Shown: positions 8,709 to 18,105, numbered from the stretch's first letter. The stretch is 64,000 nt of DNA from Rheinheimera riviphila (GCF_004005945.1 NZ_SACS01000006.1:124001-188000); one strand, 5' to 3'. Numbers and translations are program-made. Notes: generated from the letters alone by a model not told the origin.

Positions 8709-11294
8709 ATGCGAACTATCCGTGAGTTGTTCGGCCTCATCGTCGGCTTATTGATTGGATACGGTCCCCTGGGGGCGGCTGAAGTGCAGGCCGCCGATAG
8801 TACTGGGCGTTTTATCCAGCCAAAGGCCGCGGTGTCCGTTTCCGGTAACCTTGTGCTGTCCGTTCAGGCGCAGGATGCTGATGGGCTGGCCAGGGTACAT
8901 GTCAGCTTCGGTCAGAATGCCCGCGCACTGGAGCTGTGTCAGTCAGCGCAGCAATGTCAGGGTAATAGCTTCAATACCACCCGGACCAATATCGATCCGG
9001 CGGCTTATGGTGCCAGCCCCGGCACCTTAAATTTGCAGCTCTGGGTCACTGACAGCAGCGGTCAGAGTACCGCTGTGGCAACCAGCACAATCATCTGGCA
9101 ACCGACAGGTCGCAGTGCGCTGACCATAGCGCGCAGTGCCGATGGCACCACTATCAATCTGAGTTGGAATGCCAATCCGGCGGTGCTGCGTTACAACCTG
9201 TATCTGGCAAGTGTGCCGGGTGTGAATCGCCTGACGTACCGGCAATTAGCGGATGGGCAAGCCAAACTGGCGGTTCGCAATGCGGCAGAAAGTTTTAGTA
9301 GTCTGGATCCGGCAAAATCTTATTATGTATTGGTGACCGGCGTCAGCGGAAGCGGCGAATCTGCGGTGGCGGCAGAGACGTTGATCCCGTCAGCGCTTGC
9401 TGCCAATGAACCGCCGCTGGCGCTCAATGACAGTTATACCACCCTCACCAATCAGCCGCTGCTGGTGCCTGTTGATCAGGGTCTATTGATTAACGACAGT
9501 GATCCGGATGGCGACACGTTGACCGTCGATAGCACACCGGTGAGCGGGCCTGTCTCCGGTACGTTGTTGTTGCAGGCTGATGGCGCTTTTACTTATACCC
9601 CAGCAACCGATTTCAGTGGCAGTGACAGTTTTGTTTATCAAATCAGCGATGGCAAAGGTGGTTTTGCACAAGGCACCGTCAGCATTGCTGTGGATCCGCT
9701 GATCGCGAATATCGCTGGCCAATCGCTGAGCATGAGCGGAGCTTTTTTGTATCTCGGGCAGGGTGAAAGTCCGCTGGGCAGTGAGGTCGGTACGGGTTTG
9801 TATCGCATTGGCGATTGCGTACAGCTGGTCGACACCCGTTGTACCATGACGGGTCGTTATCAGGAATCAGCCCTGAGTGGCCATGAACCGGGGCAACAAG
9901 GCAATTTCAGTTTTGTGATGACTTATCCTGGACTGGCTGATTCGCCGGTTTTGGCCAGATCCATCGCGCCAAATAGCAACAGCCTGCAATTTGTCGGCGC
10001 TAATCCGGCCCGGTTTGAACTTAGTTTGTTCCCCGATAGCGGTGGCAAATTCAGTGGTTTGTTTCCGGCAGTGCCTTTTATCGATTCTTTGAATTTTGGC
10101 GCTTTTATCGGACCTGGCGCCACCTGTAGCGGGCTGGCTGCCTTTTTACCTTGCAGTATTGGTCAGGTTGGGCGTGTGGCGGGCGCCAGGATTATGGCCA
10201 CCCTTAACTTATTGTCGTTCACCATTCCGGGGTCGGCATTAAATAATCCGGGGCCGTTCCCGGCTGTGGCGAACAACGATGTTTTTCCGGCGACGATAAA
10301 TACCACGCTGAATGTGGCTGCGCCTGGGGTGCTGGGTAACGATCAGGAAGGCAAAGGATTGCTGCAAGGGAATCAGTTGGAAATCAGAACCACCTTTAAT
10401 CCTGGGTTAGGGTCGCTGGTCGGCGCGGCGGCGAATGAGTATCAGCAGGCGCTGTATTTATACCCGGCTTTTGGCGCTGTGATCCATAGCCTTACCCGGC
10501 TCGGGATGAATATAGGAACCCTTGGGATGCAAGGCGGCGGTGCCAATGATGTGGATCTTGATATTGCTGCAGCAGCCTTTCGGTTAAAGGATGTGCAAAT
10601 ACCGCAGGGGAGTTTATTGATTTTTAACGGCGAATCCGGCGTGACCGAAATTTATGCCATTGACGCTAAAACCGGCACCTTGCTCAGCCAACTGGATACT
10701 GCTTTTGGTGCCAGCCATGTGGTGGGGGGGGCTTATAATCCGGTCACAAATACCATCTGGCTGATCCAGGACAACCTACCGGCCGGCAGTCAGGGTAATC
10801 TGGTGGCACAAATTGATCCGATCACCGGACAGGTGCTGAGCAGTTTTAATGTCATGACGCCTGAGGTGTCTTTTGACGTCAGTTTCGGTGATCTGCATAT
10901 CAATCCGCATAATGGCAACATTTTGCTGGTCAGTAGTATCCAGTCTGCGATGGCGGAGTTTGATGTCAATGGCAAGCTGCTGCGGCTGTTGCCATTCCCG
11001 CCTGGCGTCGCGACCGTCAGTGGCCTGGCGGTAAGTGCGGATGGCGAATTGTTATGGTTGGTTTCGACCAGCGGCGCGGTTTATGAACTTGGTTTTGCCA
11101 ATCAGGGCGTGGTGCCAACACTCAAAGCGACATTAGTCACGGGCCCGGCCAATGGCACTGTGCTGTTGCGTCCTGATGGCAGCTTCAGCTATACACCCAA
11201 TGTCGGTTTTAGCGGTGCAGACAGCTTTACTTATCAGGTGACGGGGGCTTTTGGTGGTTCCAGTCAGAATACCGTGGTGATTAATGTGTTATAG
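8709..11294 (+). CDS. Secreted multidomain protein (FN3-like, cadherin/Ig-like, propeller-like)
   Basis: This 861-residue protein has a signal peptide. An Ig-like segment (about 35-125) is followed by an FN3-like segment (about 133-225) and a complete tandem Ig/cadherin-like domain (about 231-330, with NDSDPDGDTLTV and FTYTPATDFSGSDSF). An unassigned region with paired Cys follows. A second domain of the tandem kind starts at about 519 (ANNDVF, APGVLGNDQEG) but its closing half (GPANGTVLLRPDGSFSYTP) only appears from about 803. Between them lie some 255 residues resembling YncE/NHL-type propeller blades (YAIDAKTGTLLSQL, DINPHNGNILLV-like pattern). GGAG precedes the ATG. It is probably the surface or secreted ligand-binding component of the operon. 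Confidence 0.7.
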   Translation: MRTIRELFGLIVGLLIGYGPLGAAEVQAADSTGRFIQPKAAVSVSGNLVLSVQAQDADGLARVHVSFGQNARALELCQSAQQCQGNSFNTTRTNIDPAAYGASPGTLNLQLWVTDSSGQSTAVATSTIIWQPTGRSALTIARSADGTTINLSWNANPAVLRYNLYLASVPGVNRLTYRQLADGQAKLAVRNAAESFSSLDPAKSYYVLVTGVSGSGESAVAAETLIPSALAANEPPLALNDSYTTLTNQPLLVPVDQGLLINDSDPDGDTLTVDSTPVSGPVSGTLLLQADGAFTYTPATDFSGSDSFVYQISDGKGGFAQGTVSIAVDPLIANIAGQSLSMSGAFLYLGQGESPLGSEVGTGLYRIGDCVQLVDTRCTMTGRYQESALSGHEPGQQGNFSFVMTYPGLADSPVLARSIAPNSNSLQFVGANPARFELSLFPDSGGKFSGLFPAVPFIDSLNFGAFIGPGATCSGLAAFLPCSIGQVGRVAGARIMATLNLLSFTIPGSALNNPGPFPAVANNDVFPATINTTLNVAAPGVLGNDQEGKGLLQGNQLEIRTTFNPGLGSLVGAAANEYQQALYLYPAFGAVIHSLTRLGMNIGTLGMQGGGANDVDLDIAAAAFRLKDVQIPQGSLLIFNGESGVTEIYAIDAKTGTLLSQLDTAFGASHVVGGAYNPVTNTIWLIQDNLPAGSQGNLVAQIDPITGQVLSSFNVMTPEVSFDVSFGDLHINPHNGNILLVSSIQSAMAEFDVNGKLLRLLPFPPGVATVSGLAVSADGELLWLVSTSGAVYELGFANQGVVPTLKATLVTGPANGTVLLRPDGSFSYTPNVGFSGADSFTYQVTGAFGGSSQNTVVINVL

Positions 11295-11339
11295 CAGTAG
11301 CAGTGAGGCTGGCGGCGGCACTGACACCGGGCAAAAACA

Positions 11340-13610
11340 ATGACCCGATCCAGACTGAGAAAGTGGCTGGCGCGCCAAAGTATGCCGTTGTTGTTATTGG
11401 CCTTAGTGCTGACATTACAATGGTTGCCGCCGCCGGGTTTGGAGCGCAGTCTGCTGCGTTTGGAAGGTTTGTTGTATGACGCCAAGGTGCAATATCTGCC
11501 GCCCTGGCCGCGCAGTGTCAGCAATATTCAGATTGTTGATATTGATGAAGCCAGTCTGCATGAAATTGGCCGGATGCCCTGGGATCGCAGTCAGTTCGAG
11601 CGTCTGACGACCAGGCTGGCGGAAGCCGGTGCGGTGCTGGTGGTTTATGACGTGTTGTTTTCTGAGCCGCAGGCCAATGTGGCGCTGACGGCGCTGCACA
11701 GCTGGCCGCAGCAAGCAACGTTGTCAGATGGACAGCGCCAGAGTTTGCTGACCTATGCCGCAGGGTTGGATCCCGATTTACAGTTCGCCGCAACAATGCA
11801 ATCGGTCGAAGTGGTGCTGGCGAACGTGCTGCACCGCCATGGCAGATTGCGCACCGGTCAAATCGGCCACATCAGTGATACCGGCCAGACTGTCCAGCAA
11901 AGCGTGCAACAACAGCGCCCTGCCGGTACCACGCCTTTTGAACCTTTTAGCGGCTTTGCCGCGCCTATCTCCAGCCTGGCAAATGCCGCCAGCGGTCAGG
12001 GTTTTATCAATGCCGAGGCGGATGCCGACGGCTTTATCCGCCGGGTCGCGCTATTGCATGAACTGGACAAGCAGCTGTATCCGTCGTTGGCACTGGAAGC
12101 GTTCCGGGTTTATAGCCTGGTTGAACAGTTGCAACCAGCTTGGTTGCAACAGGCGGGTCACGCTTATCTGCAAGGTGTGCAGATTGGTAACAGCCTCATC
12201 CGCACTGACCAACAAGGCCGGATCCTGATCCCGTTCCGGGGTGGTGCCCGCCATTATCCATACAGTTCGGCGGCCGATGTGCTGCGGGATCGGATTGATG
12301 ATCAGCGGTTTGATCAAGCGGTGGTGTTTGTCGGGACTTCGGCGACTGGCCTGGCTGATTTGCAGGCGACCCCGACTTCGTTGACCTTTCCTGGCGTAGA
12401 AATTCACGCCACGGTATTTGATGGTCTGATGGCGCCGGACAGTTTGCCGTACCGGCCAGACTGGTGGGCGGGGGCCATGTTGCTACAGCTGCTGATGTTG
12501 GGCATGTTCTGCCTGTGGTTGTTTCCAAGGCTTGGCCCTTTATCAAGCGTTGCTGCTGCCTTGTTGTTGATGTTGCTGGCGGTGGGGGTGAATCTTTGGT
12601 TATGGCGGGTGCAGGTGCTTGATTTACCGCTGTTAAATCTACTGCTGCTGCTGGTTTTGTTGTCGGTTTATTACATCAGTTATGGCTTTGTCCGCGAGAC
12701 GCGGCGGCGTAAACAGATCAACGCGGTGTTTGATCAATATCTGCCACCGGCGCATATTCAGCGACTGCTGGATGATCCGGGCTCGGTCAGTCTGGCCGGT
12801 GAAAAAAAGCAATTATCGGTGCTGTTTTGCGATATCCGCAGTTTTACCGCGATTTCCGAGCAAATGTCGGCGCAGGAGTTGAAGCTGTGGCTAAACCAGT
12901 ATTTTTCAGTGATGACGCAGGCCATTCAGGCTCACGATGGGACCATCGACAAATATGTCGGGGATATGGTGATGGCGTTTTGGGGCGCACCTTTGGCCGA
13001 GCCGGCGCATGCCAGTAAATCCATCCTCGCGGCTTTTGCCATGCTGCATGCTTTGGAGCTGTTGAATCAGCAGTATCAGGCTGCCGGGAAACCGGTCGCC
13101 CGCATCGGCATTGGCATTCATACCGGCGAGATGAATGTGGGTGATATGGGCTCCGATTTTCGGCGCAGTTATACGGTAATTGGCGATGCGGTGAATCTCG
13201 GCTCTCGGTTGGAAGGTCTGACTAAATTTTACGGGGTGCCGCTGCTCGTCAGCGAAGATACCAAAGCCGAGGCCAGCGAGCTGGCATATCTGCTGGTGGA
13301 CAAGGTGCGGGTGAAGGGGAAGCAGATCCCAATCCGGATTTATCTGCCGCTGGATTCTGACATAAAAGAGCCGTTGTTAAGCCATTGTCAGACATTTGAA
13401 CAGGCGCTTGCGGCGTATTTTCAGCAGCAATTTATCCAGGCCCGTGAGCAGTTGCTGGAGCTGCAACAGGCTTTGCAGGTAGATGCAAAGTTGCCGGAGC
13501 AGCCCAACCTTAGCGGGCTGATTACGCTTTATCTGCAACGGATCGACGCCTTTTTGCAACAGGGACCGGGCGCGGATTGGGATGGCAGCTATTCCCATGC
13601 CAGCAAGTGA
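11340..13610 (+). CDS. CHASE2-domain class III adenylate/guanylate cyclase
   Basis: This 756-residue membrane-bound nucleotide cyclase ends the operon. An N-terminal membrane anchor (about 14-32) is followed by an extracytoplasmic CHASE2 sensor (about 35-370, with IQIVDIDEASLHEIGRMPW and FINAEADADGFIRRV). Three closely spaced transmembrane helices (about 378-455) lead to a cytoplasmic class III catalytic domain. Metal-binding aspartates are D498 in LFCDIRSF and D542 in YVGDMVMAFW, and the transition-state region is YTVIGDAVNLGSRLEGL, so activity is expected. Adenylate cyclase is usual for this architecture, but the nucleotide is not proven here. The product would carry the signal sensed by the envelope partners to a cAMP-type effector. 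Confidence 0.9.
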   Translation: MTRSRLRKWLARQSMPLLLLALVLTLQWLPPPGLERSLLRLEGLLYDAKVQYLPPWPRSVSNIQIVDIDEASLHEIGRMPWDRSQFERLTTRLAEAGAVLVVYDVLFSEPQANVALTALHSWPQQATLSDGQRQSLLTYAAGLDPDLQFAATMQSVEVVLANVLHRHGRLRTGQIGHISDTGQTVQQSVQQQRPAGTTPFEPFSGFAAPISSLANAASGQGFINAEADADGFIRRVALLHELDKQLYPSLALEAFRVYSLVEQLQPAWLQQAGHAYLQGVQIGNSLIRTDQQGRILIPFRGGARHYPYSSAADVLRDRIDDQRFDQAVVFVGTSATGLADLQATPTSLTFPGVEIHATVFDGLMAPDSLPYRPDWWAGAMLLQLLMLGMFCLWLFPRLGPLSSVAAALLLMLLAVGVNLWLWRVQVLDLPLLNLLLLLVLLSVYYISYGFVRETRRRKQINAVFDQYLPPAHIQRLLDDPGSVSLAGEKKQLSVLFCDIRSFTAISEQMSAQELKLWLNQYFSVMTQAIQAHDGTIDKYVGDMVMAFWGAPLAEPAHASKSILAAFAMLHALELLNQQYQAAGKPVARIGIGIHTGEMNVGDMGSDFRRSYTVIGDAVNLGSRLEGLTKFYGVPLLVSEDTKAEASELAYLLVDKVRVKGKQIPIRIYLPLDSDIKEPLLSHCQTFEQALAAYFQQQFIQAREQLLELQQALQVDAKLPEQPNLSGLITLYLQRIDAFLQQGPGADWDGSYSHASK

Positions 13611-13678
13611 TTGTTGTATTTTTGTTTGAAATCAAATTCAAACCTTTTGATTTCAACAGCCTCAATCTCAACAACTCC

Positions 13679-13791
13679 GGCGCACTACCGCTGTCGCGGT
13701 GAGTGTCGCCCTACGGTATTTTTTATTTTAACAACAATAGCTTAGGCGGAAAATTGGTAGGGCGTACTCACCGCGGCAGCGGTAGTACGCC
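13679..13791. repeat. Inverted pair of REP-like elements
   Basis: The element at 13757-13791 reads GTAGGGCGTACTCACC and so on. It folds into a stem with ends GGCGTACT and AGTACGCC and an inner stem ACCGC/GCGGT. An inverted, slightly diverged copy lies at 13679-13714, so the two face each other across 42 bases, as in a BIME. A third copy is at 43775-43809. It sits between the convergent cyclase and permease/peptidase genes and may act as a transcription boundary. Confidence 0.75.
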
Positions 13792-13810
13792 ACTGAGTCA
13801 TTTAAAACGT

Positions 13811-16800
13811 TCAATCAACTAACATGCTGCTGTCCTTGGTCAGTAGCAAGCTGTGGATCAGCGGCTGTGCGCTTTGCGGGCTATGTGCCTGTAACGCACG
13901 GACAAAATCCATCGCGCTGGCCGGCGTGGCCGGATAACGGTGTTGTTGCCACAGCTGACGGAGCGCCGCCGTAATCACTGCATCGCCGACTGTTGCCCGT
14001 AATTTTGCAAAGACCAAAGTGGCGCGGGAATATTGATCATAAGACTCGTCGGCATCGACCAGACTTTTTTGTTCGGATCTGCTGCCGGCTAGCGCGCGGC
14101 TGTACCGTTGCTGCTCAAAATCAACCAGCGCCTGCATCGCATCAATCCCAAAATGCTGCTCAATCAACACCAGTTCAGCGTATTTCGCCAGTGACTCCAC
14201 CAAAAACGCGCCATCGCCCGGCACGCCATTGCCAATGCCATGACCAAACCACTGATGCGCTACCTCATGCACCGCGCGCCGGTAGACCTGACTAAAACCG
14301 GCGTCCGCCGCGGCAACTGCCCGCACACCAACCCGATGATTAATCAGCACTAGTTGCGGCAAGGCGTAGCCGGTCGGGCCGACGTCCGGCATCATCACTA
14401 ACCGCAGCGCATCACCGGGGTAAGCGCCGACTTGCTGCGAAAACCAGTGCAGTGTTTGTTGCATCGCCTGCATATTGAGTTCGGTGGCTGCATTGTATGT
14501 TGGGCTATAAATTTCCAACTGAATGCCATCTTGGATGGCCTGCTGCGGTTGCCACGGCACCGCAATCACCGCTGGCAAATTGCGCACAGCGTCTGTGGTT
14601 TTGTAATGAAAATACTGCCGGTTTTGCTGTTGCCATTGCCGGATTAATTTTCCGGCGGCAATACCCTGATAACCCTGCGGCACCGAAATGATAGTCTCAA
14701 GTTGCGCCCAGTCGTAGCGTGCGCTGGCAGGAGTCGCAGTGGCTGCCAGGACTGAGGGTTGAGTTTCTGCCTCAGGCAAAGGTGCTAAGCCAAACTCTGC
14801 CCTGGTTTTAGCATCCCGAAGCCGCAGTTCTGGCATAAATCCTACCTGTGGCAGCAGGTGTAATAACCGCAGATAACTAAATTCCGACCGCAACACCTGA
14901 TGCATCGGCGAAGTGGCGATTGCATGCTGAGTTAACTGCAAATTCACGGTTAGCTGGGTGGTCGCGCCTGATGCCAGCGGTTGGTCGAACTGATAAATGC
15001 GCTGCTGATGCTCGGTTTTTTGCGGTATTTGTTGCGGGATTAACTGCGCGCCATCGAGGTCAATGCTCTGCAATGCTTGCTGATCTGCGATATCGCCGGG
15101 CAGCGTGACTAACAGCTGCGTGATAGGCGTCGAATGTGGATTGGTCAGGGTCAACGTCGCTGCAATGGTTGCTTGTTGTGCTGCCGGGTATAGTCCGACT
15201 TGCAGCTGCACTTTGCTCACCACCGGTTGTGGTTGGTGTTGCCACTGTTGATACAGCTGTTCATAAGCGGCGCGCTGGGCCTGACGCTGCTGCGGGGTTT
15301 CCAGCGCCCCTGCCTGCTGCAATTGCTGATGGATATGCAGCCCTTGGGTCAGCCATAACATTGCCAGCACTGCTGCAAAAAGTCCAAACGGGTTGCTCAG
15401 CCGCTGGCGGGGCGCGCTGGTGCCGGTACCACGGTGATAATGCTGCATCGCTAACAGCCACAGCGTCAGCGCCAATAATCCCCAAAAGACCAGATAGGGC
15501 CAGAAACCGCCGTTGCTGAAATGACCGCTGGCACTATCATTGGCAATGGTACTGGCGATGGTGCTGCCCACCGATCCCTGATAACCCCACAGAGCATCCG
15601 GCATCGCCAGTTGCGTCTGACCCACCCGCCACAACGGATGTTGTAACTCCAACATGTCCGGCAGTGGTGATAGGCCAAACAACAACAGCACAGCCACCAC
15701 AGCATTGGCTCGTAGCGGTGAGCGCAGTAGCGCATGACAGGCCAGCAGTAGCATGCCCCACAGCAATAACGGCGAGAGTGTAAACAAACCCTGTTGCAGA
15801 TATTCATCAAACTGGATCGGGATGTGCGACAGTAATTGCGCCATGGCCACGGCGCTGAAACTCAGCACCACCAGCAGTAATGTCAGTAACCACAACACCG
15901 CCAGCTGACTGCAGAGTTGCACCACTCCCGATACCGGCGTCGCGGCGATCAGGCTGTCAAAGCGCAGTTGCCGGTTGAGCCAGCTAAGCTGACTGGCCCA
16001 AAATGCCAGCAGCAATAAGCCAAATCTTGGCAGGACGTCCCAGTTAATCCGGTTCAGCGCATCGCGACTGTCCGGCTGCAGCCGGCTCAGCGCTTCGGCA
16101 TACCCCAAGCCGGTAAATACCTCACTGAACACCAGCCCGATTAGTAATAGCAACGCCAGCACGGTACTGCGTTGACGCAATAACTGCAGCCATTGCAAGC
16201 GCAGCAGACTGCCAAAACTTTGCCAGTTGGAGCTTGCTGGGGTGACTGTTCTGAAGTCAGCAGTTTGTGGCTGTCCTGAATTTGATCCGCCTAGTGAATG
16301 GCTGTCCTCAATTGCTGGTGCTGAATTGGTGGCTGTCCTGAATTGAAATTTCGTGGATTGAAGCTTTGATAGTGATGGCTTGGCAGCCCACGCCCGCCAA
16401 AACAGCAGGGCGCTGCTGCCAACAATCAGCAACCGGTTCAGCAGCACGGTGGCGTCTGGGGTGATGGACGCACTGTTTTGCAGTTGCACCAACCAGGGCG
16501 TCAGGGCATAGGGATCGAGATACAGCATCAACTGCGACAACCACGGCGATACCGGCTGACTTTTCGCCATCACCGGTGAGCCGGTCGCGGCAGCCAGCAA
16601 CACATAACCAAGCCAGCACACTGCTGTCAGCAAATATAACAGCGCCGGATGGGGTGTCTTGCGGCTACACCACAGTTGCAGTGCGACCAACAGCAGCAAT
16701 GCCGGCAGTTGTTGCAGCAAAAATAGCTGTAACGAAATCCAGCATAAACTTGCTAAGGTAACTGCTGTGGCTTGTGGATTGATGCCAAACCAGACACCGG

Positions 16801-17227
16801 CGATGGCCAGAAACTGCAATAAAATTTGCACGCCCAGCACCACCATCAGTAAACCACCGGCCCGGCTGCAGCACCATTGCCAATCGGTCAGTGGGGTGAC
16901 GCCGGTGAGCTCGGTCATGCCATGTTGCCGGTCGCGTAAAAATGCCAGCGGTGCCAGCGCACCAATCAACAGCACTTGTAACATCATCAGTAGTTTGGTG
17001 TGGGTGAACAGCAACTCTTTCTGCGGTTGTGCAGTTTGCAGGTCGTTGCCAATGGTAGCCAAAGCAGCAAATGCCAGAGCCAGACAGAGTGCCAGCCAAC
17101 ACAAGGGCTGCACCCGATAAAATCGCCATTCGTTGCGCAGTAACGGCAGCAGCCTGGGTTTGCCCACAACCTGGTTGTTGAATGCGTCGCTGTGTGCTGA
17201 GATGTTTTTTAAAGAGTTACTTAACAT
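13811..17227 (-). CDS. ABC-2-type permease fused to an M1-family aminopeptidase
   Basis: This is a very large inner-membrane protein, 1138 residues. The N-terminal about 650 residues contain two sets of transmembrane helices of the ABC-2 permease kind, separated by a hydrophilic linker. The C-terminal half is an extracytoplasmic M1 peptidase with the zinc motif HEVAHQWFG (H987, H991) and a downstream ESLAKYAEL stretch in the place of the second Glu ligand. The ATG at 17227 overlaps the stop of the ATPase gene (ATGTTAA) and has GAG 8 bases upstream. The pair forms an ABC exporter with a built-in peptidase; a substrate peptide is likely but unidentified. The linker (around 16268-16344) contains three copies of a 15-bp dispersed repeat. 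Confidence 0.85.
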   Translation of the reverse strand: MLSNSLKNISAHSDAFNNQVVGKPRLLPLLRNEWRFYRVQPLCWLALCLALAFAALATIGNDLQTAQPQKELLFTHTKLLMMLQVLLIGALAPLAFLRDRQHGMTELTGVTPLTDWQWCCSRAGGLLMVVLGVQILLQFLAIAGVWFGINPQATAVTLASLCWISLQLFLLQQLPALLLLVALQLWCSRKTPHPALLYLLTAVCWLGYVLLAAATGSPVMAKSQPVSPWLSQLMLYLDPYALTPWLVQLQNSASITPDATVLLNRLLIVGSSALLFWRAWAAKPSLSKLQSTKFQFRTATNSAPAIEDSHSLGGSNSGQPQTADFRTVTPASSNWQSFGSLLRLQWLQLLRQRSTVLALLLLIGLVFSEVFTGLGYAEALSRLQPDSRDALNRINWDVLPRFGLLLLAFWASQLSWLNRQLRFDSLIAATPVSGVVQLCSQLAVLWLLTLLLVVLSFSAVAMAQLLSHIPIQFDEYLQQGLFTLSPLLLWGMLLLACHALLRSPLRANAVVAVLLLFGLSPLPDMLELQHPLWRVGQTQLAMPDALWGYQGSVGSTIASTIANDSASGHFSNGGFWPYLVFWGLLALTLWLLAMQHYHRGTGTSAPRQRLSNPFGLFAAVLAMLWLTQGLHIHQQLQQAGALETPQQRQAQRAAYEQLYQQWQHQPQPVVSKVQLQVGLYPAAQQATIAATLTLTNPHSTPITQLLVTLPGDIADQQALQSIDLDGAQLIPQQIPQKTEHQQRIYQFDQPLASGATTQLTVNLQLTQHAIATSPMHQVLRSEFSYLRLLHLLPQVGFMPELRLRDAKTRAEFGLAPLPEAETQPSVLAATATPASARYDWAQLETIISVPQGYQGIAAGKLIRQWQQQNRQYFHYKTTDAVRNLPAVIAVPWQPQQAIQDGIQLEIYSPTYNAATELNMQAMQQTLHWFSQQVGAYPGDALRLVMMPDVGPTGYALPQLVLINHRVGVRAVAAADAGFSQVYRRAVHEVAHQWFGHGIGNGVPGDGAFLVESLAKYAELVLIEQHFGIDAMQALVDFEQQRYSRALAGSRSEQKSLVDADESYDQYSRATLVFAKLRATVGDAVITAALRQLWQQHRYPATPASAMDFVRALQAHSPQSAQPLIHSLLLTKDSSMLVD
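16268..16344. repeat. Three 15-bp repeats at 31-bp period inside a coding region
   Basis: TGGCTGTCCTGAATT occurs at 16268-16282 and 16330-16344, and with one change (TGGCTGTCCTCAATT) at 16299-16313. Starts are exactly 31 bases apart. Because 31 is not a multiple of three, each copy is read in a different frame of the minus-strand gene, giving RTA, EDS and GQP peptides within the permease linker. The same core in the other orientation lies at 63511-63525, with diverged copies at 52477-52491 and 52514-52528. Confidence 0.85.
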
Positions 17228-18105
17228 GCGATCTGCTCCTGCTGTGCGGAGGCCGCCGCCAGTGTCAGAAAATAACAATCTTGCAGTGATGCAGTTACAG
17301 CGCTAAAACCTTCCCCGGGGCACGCTGGTGCATAACATCGTAGTTGTGGCACACCACGCAAATAACTGCGTTGCAGCAGCTGGGTTTGCGCTGGCAAGCG
17401 GCCAGGTTCGCCACTGTAGCTCCAGATCTGGTCGTGCAAAGGCGCAATTAACGCCGTGGTATCGCCCTGCAGCACAATCTGCCCCTGCAGCATGATCGCC
17501 ACCTGCCGGCAAAGCTGCTCGATATCGTCGACAATATGACTCGACAGCAACACCAGCCGGTCGCGGCTAATTTGCGCTAATAAATTGTGTAATTGCTGCC
17601 GTTCCAGCGGATCAAGGCCAGCACTGGGTTCATCCAGGATCAACAACTTCGGATCGCCAAGCAGCGCCTGCGCGATGCCAAATCGCTGGCGCATGCCACC
17701 GGAAAAATTCGCCACTGCTTTATGGGCGACTTTGGTTAAATTGGTTTTCGTCAGCAATTCATCGATCTGTTGCTGGCGAAGTCGCCGATCAGTCAGGCCT
17801 TTCAGTACCGCGATATGCTCCAGCAATGCCCGGCACGACAAATGCGGATACACGCCAAACTCCTGCGGCAAATACCCGAGTTGACGGCGCAGTTGCTGCG
17901 GTTGCTGCAACACATCCACGCCGTTAAAGCTGATTTGGCCGCTGTCAGGCTGCTGCAAAGTGGCGATGGTGCGCAGTAAACTGGATTTACCGGCGCCATT
18001 GGGGCCCAGCAGCCCAAAAATGCCGCAGCTGGCATTGAGATCCAGCCCGCGCAGCGCGGCGGTACCGTCCGGATAGGTTTTGTGCAGTTGGTTGATGTGT
18101 AGCAT
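17221..18105 (-). CDS. ABC transporter ATP-binding protein
   Basis: This 294-residue ATPase energises the fused permease encoded directly downstream. The Walker A motif is GPNGAGKS (34-41), the signature is NFSGGMRQR, Walker B is LLILDEPSAGLD and the switch His lies in LLSSHIVDD. The C-terminal 80 residues are the variable tail of exporter ATPases. The ATG at 18105 is chosen because AGGA lies 6 bases upstream; the open frame extends to 18144. A LytS/LytTR two-component pair is divergent, a common arrangement for peptide or antibiotic exporters under regulator control. Confidence 0.9.
   Translation of the reverse strand: MLHINQLHKTYPDGTAALRGLDLNASCGIFGLLGPNGAGKSSLLRTIATLQQPDSGQISFNGVDVLQQPQQLRRQLGYLPQEFGVYPHLSCRALLEHIAVLKGLTDRRLRQQQIDELLTKTNLTKVAHKAVANFSGGMRQRFGIAQALLGDPKLLILDEPSAGLDPLERQQLHNLLAQISRDRLVLLSSHIVDDIEQLCRQVAIMLQGQIVLQGDTTALIAPLHDQIWSYSGEPGRLPAQTQLLQRSYLRGVPQLRCYAPACPGEGFSAVTASLQDCYFLTLAAASAQQEQIAC

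Noticed and set aside
12051-12546. Minus-strand open frames inside the CHASE2 cyclase gene
   Set aside because: Low-complexity mirror frames; the plus-strand reading contains an intact known domain.
16268-16344. CRISPR-like array (regularly spaced short repeats)
   Set aside because: Only three 15-bp copies, 16-bp spacers, inside an intact coding region and no cas genes anywhere in the window.
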